From NCBI RefSeq assembly GCF_000003605.2, contig NW_003137831.1, positions 615,706 to 628,950 on the forward strand: 13,245 bases of DNA. The letters run 5' to 3'. Under the pieces are notes generated by a model. It had not been told where the DNA came from. It saw nothing but the letters and a program-made list of their open reading frames with translations, and made no database searches. Of the stretch, positions 8,101 to 13,245 are shown piece after piece (positions within the stretch are counted from its first letter, which is position 1; each line of letters begins with the position of its first letter). Made by a program: the position numbers and the translations under genes. This DNA comes from Saccoglossus kowalevskii (Eukaryota; Hemichordata; Enteropneusta; Harrimaniidae).

Positions 8101-8691
8101 CCATTCATAGTAGTCATTACAACAAATAAATTTGTTTTCTATTTACCCGAGTTATTTTTGTTAAGTACCTTCTAGTATTAAATAACATCAACGGTATGCA
8201 ACATTCACCACCACATGTACAGTGATATGCAATATAGATTTTATGAGAAGCGAACTCTCATGATTTGAAAGAAATACAGAGCATGCTGTATTTAAGTTGC
8301 ACAAGTAATTCACTAATTCCAATCACTCTAACTATTTCAGGCTTCAAATTTCATTGGTAAAACGGAACTATCAAAGAAGAAGAATGAAGGTGTTAAACGA
8401 CGCCTCGCTATGTTTCTGTTGGACGATCATGATAGAGACAAGGATCTATGGCCGTGGGGTGGTGAGGCCATCTATCGTAATGGGCAGATGACTGGCTTGA
8501 CTACATCAATTGGATGTGGCTTCACACTAAACAAAATGATATGTATTGGATGGGTGACGAATAAGCACAAACAAACTGGTGTACGTCAACTCGTTACAAA
8601 TGACTATGTAATAGATGGACACTACGAAATTGAAATTAATACGAAGCGTTTCACTGCTAAGCCAAGATTGTATACTCCAGCGTTAGCATAG
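1945..8691 (+). CDS. PDPR: Pyruvate dehydrogenase phosphatase regulatory subunit, C-terminal 427 residues in seven exons (5' partial)
   Basis: In animals PDPR is a mitochondrial matrix flavoprotein relative that binds the PDP catalytic subunit and lowers its Mg2+ sensitivity, so it tunes reactivation of the pyruvate dehydrogenase complex. Seven exons joined by GT-AG introns give one open frame of 427 residues ending in TAG at 8689-8691; vertebrate PDPR is close to 880 residues, so about half is visible. Residues 14-27 (YGRKLRCSPLYPRL) end the region linking the FAD domain. A GcvT-like fold follows, with VLDMSSFSKFEI at 88-99, GELGWMLYIP at 240-249 and the GQDF...TPFEIG stretch at 290-303. The GcvT C-terminal barrel carries LWPWGGEAIYRNGQ at 347-360. 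That last motif and the KPNWYEIV/DMSSF stretch favour PDPR over the sarcosine and dimethylglycine dehydrogenase paralogues. The FAD-binding half and true start lie upstream. No stop or frameshift interrupts the exons, so the gene appears intact. Symbol assigned by recalled family similarity, not by a search. Confidence 0.92.
2400..2472. mobile_element. Tc1/mariner-like terminal repeat remnant
   Basis: The stretch reads 'cacaaaacattgaaatttcag' followed by GGGGTATGAATAATT, then a T-rich spacer and AACTGTA. Many Tc1-like elements end with this order: an ACAAAA block, then 'GGGGTATGAAT', then 'ACTGTA' at the TA target. A 14-bp identical copy of GGGTATGAATAATT lies at 2257-2270 in the same orientation, 187 bases upstream. 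No matching inverted end and no transposase were found, so this is a fragment at most. Confidence 0.42.
3050..3083. repeat. GT/GC-rich simple repeat
   Basis: Alternating TGTG/TGCG units (ctctgtgtgtctgtgcgtg and onward). It is a microsatellite-like purine-pyrimidine alternation at the left edge of the dispersed repeat series of intron 1. Confidence 0.75.
3352..3417. repeat. Perfect tandem duplication, 2 x 33 bp
   Basis: The segment 3352-3384 (actgattatattaaaatttt and onward) is repeated without change at 3385-3417. Perfect identity suggests a recent slip or duplication. A TA run follows directly. Confidence 0.92.
3427..3446. repeat. (TA)n microsatellite
   Basis: An uninterrupted run of about ten TA dinucleotides immediately downstream of the 33-bp duplication. 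Confidence 0.9.
4390..4535 (+). CDS. PDPR: PDPR exon B
   Basis: The exon lies between the acceptor ATCTGTAG (ending 4389) and the donor AAG|GTAATC at 4536. With the split Ala codon it gives residues 52-100, including FCKPNWYEIVKSE and VLDMSSFSKFEIK. Both stretches are typical of PDPR at the start of the GcvT-like domain. It ends in phase 0. The stretch is also open in part on the other strand, but only the + frame matches a protein family and the splice phases. Confidence 0.92.
4536..5485 (+). other. PDPR intron 2 (950 bp)
   Basis: A GT-AG intron between exons B and C. Its 3' third is a 75-bp tandem array. The 5' part is AT-rich with isolated ATTAGCAT/ATTTGCAT motifs (4801-4808, 4833-4840, 4988-4995) like those in the two large arrays. 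No exon was recognised. Confidence 0.8.
5060..5420. repeat. 75-bp tandem array, about 4.7 units
   Basis: CTTATTTGGAATG-type anchors start at 5065, 5139, 5214, 5289 and 5364 (the last changed to CTTATTTAGAACA), giving periods of 74, 75, 75 and 75. Each unit carries GGAATGCAC, a 'tttcctaataaggta' block and 'gtctgccatattggaaata'. Central units are nearly identical; the last is diverged. It lies in intron 2, ending about 65 bases before exon C. It is not CRISPR-like, since there are no unique spacers. Confidence 0.93.
5486..5634 (+). CDS. PDPR: PDPR exon C
   Basis: The acceptor is CTTTCCAG (ending 5485) and the donor is CA|GTAAGT at 5635. The exon starts in phase 0 with SAGNEATKLLQHLCVNEMD and continues through VGNVVHTAMLNRHGCYETDCSVARF. 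This matches the GcvT-domain segment that in the family reads like 'ND.D.PVG.IVHT.MLN..GGYE.DCSIAR'. The exon ends with CA, completed by T of exon D to give His150. Its start is only about 65 bases downstream of the 75-bp tandem array in intron 2. Confidence 0.92.
5635..6062 (+). other. PDPR intron 3 (428 bp)
   Basis: A GT-AG intron with the strong donor GTAAGT. It is AT-rich, with an ATTTGCAT at 5681-5688 next to TTTGCATTAA. I see nothing else in it. Confidence 0.85.
6063..6276 (+). CDS. PDPR: PDPR exon D
   Basis: The acceptor is CAATTTCAG (ending 6062) and the donor is AAG|GTATTA at 6277. The first base completes His150; residues 151-221 follow, starting YFIISPSDQVTRNFAWITKH and including YTALNVMGPKSRELL, the family's 'YTAL.L.GP.A...L' segment of the GcvT fold. 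It ends in phase 0. A second copy of the donor-like GCAAGGTAT occurs 20 bases downstream (6292-6300). Confidence 0.92.
6277..6360 (+). other. PDPR intron 4 (84 bp)
   Basis: A very short GT-AG intron between exons D and E, with a T-rich 3' half. It contains a second GCAAGGTAT at 6292-6300, a copy of the donor context at 6272-6280. Confidence 0.88.
6361..6450 (+). CDS. PDPR: PDPR exon E
   Basis: A 90-base phase-0 exon between the acceptor TTTCAACAG (ending 6360) and a strong donor GAG|GTAAGT at 6451. It encodes 30 residues (222-251), EISAGYASGIKALAMTHSGE followed by LGWMLYIPNE. The THSGELGWMLYIP part corresponds to the GcvT signature usually seen as 'YTGE.GFE.Y.P'. The intron before it is only 84 bases. 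Confidence 0.94.
6451..6932 (+). other. PDPR intron 5 (482 bp)
   Basis: A GT-AG intron between exons E and F. Nearly half of it is a MITE-like insertion (6521-6731). The remainder is AT-rich, ending in a strong pyrimidine tract. Confidence 0.85.
6521..6731. mobile_element. MITE-like element with TTAA target duplications
   Basis: The left end is CCTTTTCACCA (6521-6531); the right end is TGGTGGAAAGG (6721-6731), which is its reverse complement with one mismatch in eleven. TTAA flanks both sides (6517-6520 and 6732-6735). TTAA duplications with ends starting CC are the hallmark of piggyBac-type elements. At about 211 bp with no open frame it would be non-autonomous. Confidence 0.68.
6933..7112 (+). 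CDS. PDPR: PDPR exon F
   Basis: The acceptor is a long pyrimidine tract ending CTCCTCCAG at 6932; the donor is AAG|GTAAGT at 7113. This phase-0 exon encodes 60 residues (252-311), including GIRNVGYYALRYLRIEKFFA and then GQDFNSTHTPFEIGRE. These are the most conserved part of the GcvT-like domain in PDPR, where the 'ALR.LR.EK.F..WGQD' core precedes the 'TP.E.G' turn. An upstream in-frame ATG near 6900 is intronic. Confidence 0.95.
7113..8340 (+). other. PDPR intron 6 (1228 bp)
   Basis: A GT-AG intron between exons F and G. It holds the decayed LINE 3' end (7301-7790). From 7791 to 8340 it is AT-rich, with no exon or repeat recognised. Confidence 0.85.
7301..7790 (+). pseudogene. Decayed 3' end of a non-LTR (LINE) retrotransposon
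   Basis: The frame from 7316 reads WLTVMDRVDYRRCVMVCKSL then NDLAPTYMRQMFK, the classic stretch just past the reverse-transcriptase domain of many Jockey/CR1-type LINEs ('LHWLPV..RI.YK......CL.GLAP.YL'). It meets stops at 7415-7417 and 7508-7510. A one-base shift then leads to the frame from 7509, SFQFSAAEFWNKIPLPIHDS followed by DSIGAFKS, matching the usual 'A...WN.LP..IR...S...FK' LINE terminus, with a TGA at 7695-7697. The 3' tail contains AATAAA and ends in a TTA repeat (about 7763-7785), as LINE tails often do. The insertion is 5'-truncated, non-functional and in the same orientation as PDPR. Confidence 0.86.
8341..8691 (+). CDS. PDPR: PDPR terminal exon G with stop codon
   Basis: The acceptor is CTATTTCAG (ending 8340). 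The exon encodes residues 312-427: ASNFIGKTEL, then LDDHDRDKDLWPWGGEAIYR, the GcvT C-terminal barrel with NGQMTGLTTS, and a final strand ending RFTAKPRLYTPALA before TAG at 8689-8691. LWPWGGEAIYRNGQ is the best single discriminator for PDPR over its paralogues. The tail after the last beta strand is very short; vertebrate PDPR has a longer charged tail, so this lineage has either lost it or never had it. Confidence 0.95.
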   Translation, partial: ASNFIGKTELSKKKNEGVKRRLAMFLLDDHDRDKDLWPWGGEAIYRNGQMTGLTTSIGCGFTLNKMICIGWVTNKHKQTGVRQLVTNDYVIDGHYEIEINTKRFTAKPRLYTPALA

Positions 8692-8852
8692 GCATACAGT
8701 AGACTTTTTCTAATTATATGATTTCAGCAAGTAGTACTTGTACAAGTAGCATTTTGTTTTAAAAGCTCTTGTTCACATCAAGCTATATTATCATGACTAC
8801 TAGAAAATAATAATATTTGTGATGTGTTGGCTCAGGAACACACAAAACATCA

Positions 8853-8858
8853 AATAAA
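8853..8858 (+). terminator. Candidate proximal poly(A) signal AATAAA
   Basis: A canonical AATAAA 162 bases after the stop codon. T/GT-rich sequence (about 8872-8898) follows, as expected for a downstream cleavage element. It would give a short 3' UTR. Confidence 0.55.
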
Positions 8859-9004
8859 CCAGAGAGCTTTCAACTTTAAGTTTAACTTTTTGTTTATTCC
8901 GCCATTTTCAGTTGCTCCAACGGCACTACTTATTACATATCAATACACTTGGGTGATCAGGCGACATATAACACCATTGCAAAAGTATGTATACTGATGC
9001 ATGC

Positions 9005-9010
9005 AATAAA
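9005..9010 (+). terminator. Candidate distal poly(A) signal AATAAA
   Basis: A second canonical AATAAA, 314 bases after the stop codon. A T-rich stretch follows near 9050-9068. Either or both signals may be used; RNA evidence would be needed to decide. Confidence 0.4.
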
Positions 9011-9025
9011 GTAGTCCCCAAAACG

Positions 9026-9310
9026 TCACAATACTGTATCCTATAATATCATTTATTTTCAATTTTATTGAGTTTCAAGTTTGTGAATTTGCCAGGAAAA
9101 CAATGAATTCCACTGTAATTTTAAATGTTCACATGAATTTAATAACAGATTATTGTTATCAGTGAAAATAACGAAATAAAAACCTTGTGAATAAATAATG
9201 CATTTTACAGTAGTATATTTATATACAGTCAGTCCATGGCACCAATGTTTCACTTTTGGACACCATAAATTTTTCTGGCGGAATTTTGGTGCACCATTTA
9301 GCGGATTATA
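9026..9310. other. Intergenic gap between PDPR and the downstream array
   Basis: AT-rich with no supported gene. The minus-strand open frame at 9065-9328 has no recognised family and runs into the array. Confidence 0.6.
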
Positions 9311-10006
9311 TTTTGTGAGAAGTGACAAAAGATGACTTTGGTGATCAAATGTTAATGATATGCGAATTACCTAATTAATATGCACATACGGCATATAGAA
9401 CTATTTTGTGAGAAGTGACAAAAGTTGACTTTGGCGATCAAATGTTAATGATATTCAAATTACCTAATTAATATGCACATACGGTATATAGAACTATTTA
9501 GTGAATGGGGACAAAAGTTGACTGGTGGTCAAATGCTAATTATATGCAAATTACCTAATTAATATGCACATATGGTATATAGAACTATTTTGTGAATGGT
9601 GACAAAAGTTGATTTTGGTGCTCAAAGGGTTAATGATATGCAAATTACATAATTAATATGCACATACGGTATATAGAACTATTTTGTGAATGGTGACAAA
9701 AGCTGACTTTGGTGCTCAGAGGGTTAATGATATGCAAATTATCTAATAAATATGCACAGACGGTATGTGGAACTATTTTGTGAGAAGCGACAAAAGTTGA
9801 CTTTGGCGATCAAATGTTAATGATATGCAAATTACCTAATTAATATGCACATACGGTATATAGAACTATTTAGTGAATGGTGACAAAAGTTGACTGGCGA
9901 TCAAATGTTAATTATATGCAAATTACCTAATTAATATGCACATACGGTATGTAGAACTATTTTGTGAGAAGCGACAAATGTTGACTTTGGCGATCAAAGG
10001 ATTAAC
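9311..10006. repeat. 93-bp tandem array, about 7.5 units
   Basis: The block TTTTGTGAGAAGTGACAAAA or a variant starts at 9311, 9404, 9497, 9588, 9682, 9776, 9869 and 9960, giving periods of 91-94. Each unit carries 'gttgactttggcgatcaaat', 'gttaatgatatgcaaatt', 'acctaattaatatgcacat' and 'acggtatatagaacta'. Exact ATGCAAAT occurs at 9544, 9638, 9732, 9825 and 9916; the first two units carry variants. Two unit types alternate irregularly ('gagaagtgac' versus 'gaatggtgac'), pointing to higher-order duplication. Confidence 0.93.
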
Positions 10007-10907
10007 TAGATTTACTTACCGGGATATTTACACACAGAACATTTTATATATGATTTCAAATTTGACTGCACTAATAGTTATGTTTTTACATGAGGTAAAA
10101 AGATGGTGCATTAGTCACGGTGGCTAAACATATTTGACTCTTAGCTATTAAGGCAGTGTAAAAGTTGAATGATAGATCATTTATGTGTGTTGTGAGCAGA
10201 CTGAAGCTTTAACAATTTACCGACAAAATTATAATATTACAAAATAATTCAAAATTTGACATGTACCGGTATGTTTATTTGTCTCACATATTAACGCTTG
10301 GTGTCTACAGATATAATAAATATACACGTCTTAATTTTTACTTTTACAATATGGTACATTTATTCCAATATGAGCTCATATGTATACTATTACTGTATCT
10401 AAAGTCAGTCAACAGTGTACTGTTTATCCCTGCCAAGTCAACCACATTATCACTGTGCATCGAGATGGGTTTTAATGTCACCTGCATCCCGCATAAAAGC
10501 AACTGATGAAGTTGACAAAATGACAAAACGCAAGTTTATAATCTTCAGTCAATTGCGTCTCGATGAATAATCACTGAATAGATAAAGGATATTGCCACAA
10601 CCCAAGCATATATAACAGATTGAAGTTGCCCTATAAGAGAAATGATTTGATTGGTCAAGGCAGCATTACTTTGATTTAATGGATCAATAAGAATCAGTGT
10701 ATGTTATTTTTTGGTGGTACCTTGTTGAGAAAGGCTGTCTGTCGCAAAATCACAGGATTATTGTGATCTGAAAATTTACTATTAAAACTGACATTCAGTG
10801 AATGTTTGCCTAATTTTTGTTGCAAAAATTCAAAATACAAAGCTGCCAATGCTAGATCTGTTAAAATTATTGCATTTGCAATCAATATAATTGAAAATAG
10901 GTGTTAA
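10007..10907. other. Unannotated intergenic sequence
   Basis: No gene, RNA gene or transposon is recognised. Short open frames on both strands (10261-10506 +, 10344-10526 -, 10694-10885 -) overlap and have no family resemblance. A small palindrome, ATTGCATTTGCAAT, lies near 10871-10884. Confidence 0.55.
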
Positions 10908-11243
10908 ATGTTTCGGATTGCTTCTGCACATCGTGGAGAGTGGAATTTCCGATGTACACGAAATCGTGTGGCTTTTTCAAGAGATATACGTGGTATATTC
11001 AATTTTTTTTGCGAGTTGAATTTTATTGAAATTCAACTAGTTTTGAAGTGGTGGGCTGACACCGTTAGAAAGAGCACTCAGCAGGGCCAGCAAGTGAAGT
11101 TGAATGTTTTGATTTTCGTAAACATCTTGTTTGGTGTATTACCGTACATGAAAAAGGGCTTACTTTCTCGTCTAATGAAACATAAACGTAGATTGAGACC
11201 ATGTCATGCATCTTTGTATTGTATTGAGTTTACAAGGAAATAA
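10908..11243 (+). other. Unrecognised 111-codon open frame, possibly a transposase relic
   Basis: This is the longest single open frame in the window (start ATG 10908, stop TAA 11241-11243). Part of it, EWNFRCTRNRVAFSRDIRG then CELNFIEIQLVLKWWADT, faintly recalls the N-terminal region of ISXO2/Merlin-type transposases ('W.C......S.R.GTFF..S.L....I..L...W'). The rest does not follow the family, the last 23 codons lie in a duplicated segment (from 11175), and a perfect 10-bp inverted repeat sits inside it (11014-11023 with 11029-11038). It is probably not a living gene. Confidence 0.25.
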
Positions 11244-11364
11244 AATGTTGTGGGAGTGTGTGTGTAATCCGCCGATGAAACATACACGTAGATTGAGATC
11301 ATATTATATATCTTTGCTGTTTAGTATTGAGTTTACAATTTGTGGGAATGTGTAGAATTCACCG
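11175..11364. repeat. Two-unit imperfect tandem duplication (period about 100 bp)
   Basis: The block from 11175 (ATGAAACATAAACGTAGATT, then 'gagaccat', later 'gtattgagtttacaa' and 'gtgggagtgtgtg') repeats from 11275 with substitutions and a 10-base length change. The start of a third unit (ccgatgatgcagacac) may follow at 11362. Confidence 0.8.
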
Positions 11365-11783
11365 ATGATGCAGACACTTTCGTTACGGTCATCATCTAAC
11401 GCTGACGTTTTACCACGCCCTCTTGCGACTGTCGCTAACTTTTATTGGATCCACGCGAAAAACATAGTGACACAAGGGTTGACCTGCGATGATAATATCA
11501 TATTGTGACCGCCACCAGTACTTTTTTTTATAACTTGTGACGAGATCTTTCAAAATACATTTGTAGTAGTCAACGTAATATTTTTTTGGCAATGTTTTCC
11601 CTGAAAGGCGCATCCGTTAGTGAAGGAATCTCGGTCAAATATACTTATTTTTTACACTTTAAAGCGGGAGAGTCGCTCGGGTGTCAGACTTGTGGAAATA
11701 CCAGGAGCCCATGTCTGTGAAAGGGGTTTTCAAAATGACCCTAAACACGTTTTAAAAGGTCAAAATTTCGTACCATTTTCACT

Positions 11784-11850
11784 GTTAGAAAGCTAAAAGA
11801 TCACGCACCTTGAACTCGCGCCTTATCACGCGATATTTGTGCTTTCTAAC
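11784..11850. repeat. Inverted repeat, 10-bp arms
   Basis: GTTAGAAAGC at 11784-11793 pairs with GCTTTCTAAC at 11841-11850, with a 47-base spacer. The outer bases CACTG and CAGTG are also complementary but offset by a few bases. It could be a folded-element core or chance. Confidence 0.65.
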
Positions 11851-12955
11851 CCTTCAGTGTAAGCACGGGTTGGTTTTGGCTGGTCCCCGCCTCTACGCAC
11901 AAGCTCAAAGAGGCAGGTAATGGGAATACGCCATTAATAAAATATGAAATCTGATTGGTCGGGGCATGGATTTTTCTAATGGGCTATTCAATAGTACTTC
12001 CGAGGCACTTGTTCAAACAAGGCGGCAAATTTCAATCTGATGTTGTCGACGTAAATTGCCCTATCAACATGATCAAAGAGGAATACAGTATTTGCCAAAA
12101 AGGAGGCACTCCATGGTCTGACTCAGCAGAATCTAGGAACGCACCTTTCGCGGCTTCATTGGGAAGCCCGACGTACAATCCCTCATTTTAAAAGTGCAAA
12201 ATAAAGTAATAAACACTCACACGTATCAGCAGTGTGGTACTATGTAGTAATTTTTTTTTAATGTTACATGTACAGCCAAAACAAAGTCAGCTTGGACGTT
12301 CAGTTGCGAGACATGACAAAATAAACGCAGCGAGTGATACATTTCGAAAATAAAAATACAAAATAAACGCGCCGGCCACGCGCGTTGGAAATAAATAGAA
12401 CGCGTTGTGAAACAGTCTCACCAGCCACTCACGCAATATAATTATGCTATTTTAAAACGCATTGTGCATGTGAGAAATCGATGAGTGAACTCGAGCAAAA
12501 TTATGCTAGTGCGAAAATTCGCTTTATACCCGGCGGAGTACTCACTAAAACATCGAGAAAATTTGCCATTTCAAAGGGCACCCCTTACAAATAATTTTGT
12601 GAACATGACGTGCAAACAAGGATATAGCAAATTATCTTTTTTTCTGTAATATTCGAGTGTAATCAGTAATTATGAAAATAATTTATGGGTGCAATGAATT
12701 ATTCTTAATATAAATTTCTGAATTATCTTGTCAAAATCATTTTTTTTTTCAGTTTTTTTTTCTCCCAAAAATCGAAATAATTTCACAATGTCAAGAACTA
12801 AAAGTAGTGTTCAACATTGTAAAATTTTGACTTCATGACTGACCGGAGCCGTTGTCTTTGTTGAAAATTCGCCAATTCACCATAATCGTGGTTGTGAACT
12901 GTTTCGCTGATTTTTCATATGGATACTAAGTATTTAATTCATATTCAACCCAACC

Positions 12956-12985
12956 ATAGACCTTAATAGATATTCTAAGGTCTAT
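12956..12985. repeat. Perfect hairpin, 10-bp arms and 10-base loop
   Basis: ATAGACCTTA at 12956-12965 is the exact reverse complement of TAAGGTCTAT at 12976-12985, with loop atagatattc. There is no T run after it, and eukaryotic genes do not use such terminators, so the role is unknown. Confidence 0.8.
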
Positions 12986-13245
12986 GCCCCAACTAGTATT
13001 CGAATATTTTTTCGGAAATGTGAGACATTGTTCAAAAAATCCTGGACAAGGATATGTCTGAAAACAACTAATAATACGCAATTCTCCATGCAGTACTAGA
13101 AATTATTGCTGATACTAATGACGTTTTTATCGGAAAGTTACTCGCACGTGTAGTAGACGAACATAATAGTCCTGTCGCATGTTCTTCGTCTTAGCCACAT
13201 AACCGCCGCAGTTCGCTTCATGTATGTAACATCGAATATTTAGTT

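Larger units (their letters stand above)
8692..9025 (+). other. PDPR: PDPR 3' untranslated region (end approximate)
   Basis: AT-rich sequence after the stop codon, with no open frame of note. The mRNA end depends on which of two AATAAA signals is used, so the right boundary is approximate. No repeat family is recognised within it. Confidence 0.6.
11365..13245. other. Downstream intergenic sequence with CpG-containing patches
   Basis: No gene could be assigned. The region is locally richer in CG dinucleotides than the rest of the window (for example 11813-11832 and 12365-12405), with hairpins at 11784-11850 and 12956-12985 and T runs near 12740-12770. Open frames at 11410-11613 (-) and 11955-12191 (+, no ATG at its start) have no firm family match. 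Confidence 0.5.

Noticed and set aside
1945-8691. Assignment to sarcosine or dimethylglycine dehydrogenase
   Set aside because: These paralogues share the fold, but LWPWGGEAIYRNGQ and the KPNWYEIV...DMSSF region fit PDPR better. The missing FAD half would settle it fully.
9311-10006. CRISPR array
   Set aside because: The whole 91-94 bp unit is repeated with no unique spacers, and the window is plainly eukaryotic.
11955-12191. 78-codon open frame on the + strand
   Set aside because: It begins at TTG rather than ATG, has no recognised family, and shows no convincing splice sites; it is probably chance.
1-13245. tRNA or rRNA genes
   Set aside because: I looked for the GGTTCGAATCC-type box B and for conserved rRNA words on both strands and saw none; a dedicated scan would be needed to exclude them.

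Overview
This window looks like nuclear DNA from an invertebrate animal. It is AT-rich, with long non-coding stretches, GT-AG introns, short exons that only make sense when joined, and abundant tandem and dispersed repeats. The repeat types (sequences carrying AAACTTGGTACATA, a LINE tail, small DNA-transposon remnants) would suit a marine invertebrate such as a lancelet, hemichordate, echinoderm or mollusc, but the exact group cannot be read from the sequence.

The only gene I can support is on the + strand from 1945 to 8691. Seven exons (1945-2100, 4390-4535, 5486-5634, 6063-6276, 6361-6450, 6933-7112, 8341-8691) join with consistent phase into the last 427 residues of a mitochondrial flavoprotein-like protein. 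Its sequence best fits PDPR, the regulatory subunit of pyruvate dehydrogenase phosphatase. The visible part is the C-terminal GcvT-like (aminomethyltransferase-fold) half. The N-terminal FAD-binding (DAO) half must lie upstream of the window. A stop codon at 8689-8691 is followed by two possible poly(A) signals.

By region: 1-545 is a degenerate tandem array of about 131-148 bp units inside the intron upstream of the first visible exon. 546-1944 is intron with one DNA-transposon-like end. Intron 1 (2101-4389) holds a Tc1/mariner-like terminus, a degenerate repeat series and simple repeats. Intron 2 holds a clean 75-bp tandem array. Intron 4 is tiny (84 bp) and has a duplicated donor-like site. 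Intron 5 holds a roughly 211-bp MITE with TTAA target duplications. Intron 6 holds the decayed 3' end of a non-LTR retrotransposon. Downstream of the gene, 9311-10006 is a roughly 93-bp tandem array whose core is related, in inverted orientation, to the array at the window start. 10007-13245 has no gene I can recognise; it holds small duplications, hairpins and a CpG-containing patch.

I see no evidence for a new multi-gene system. The most notable structure is the pair of related, oppositely oriented arrays that flank the visible part of the gene and carry repeated octamer-like (ATGCAAAT) and TAATTA motifs.
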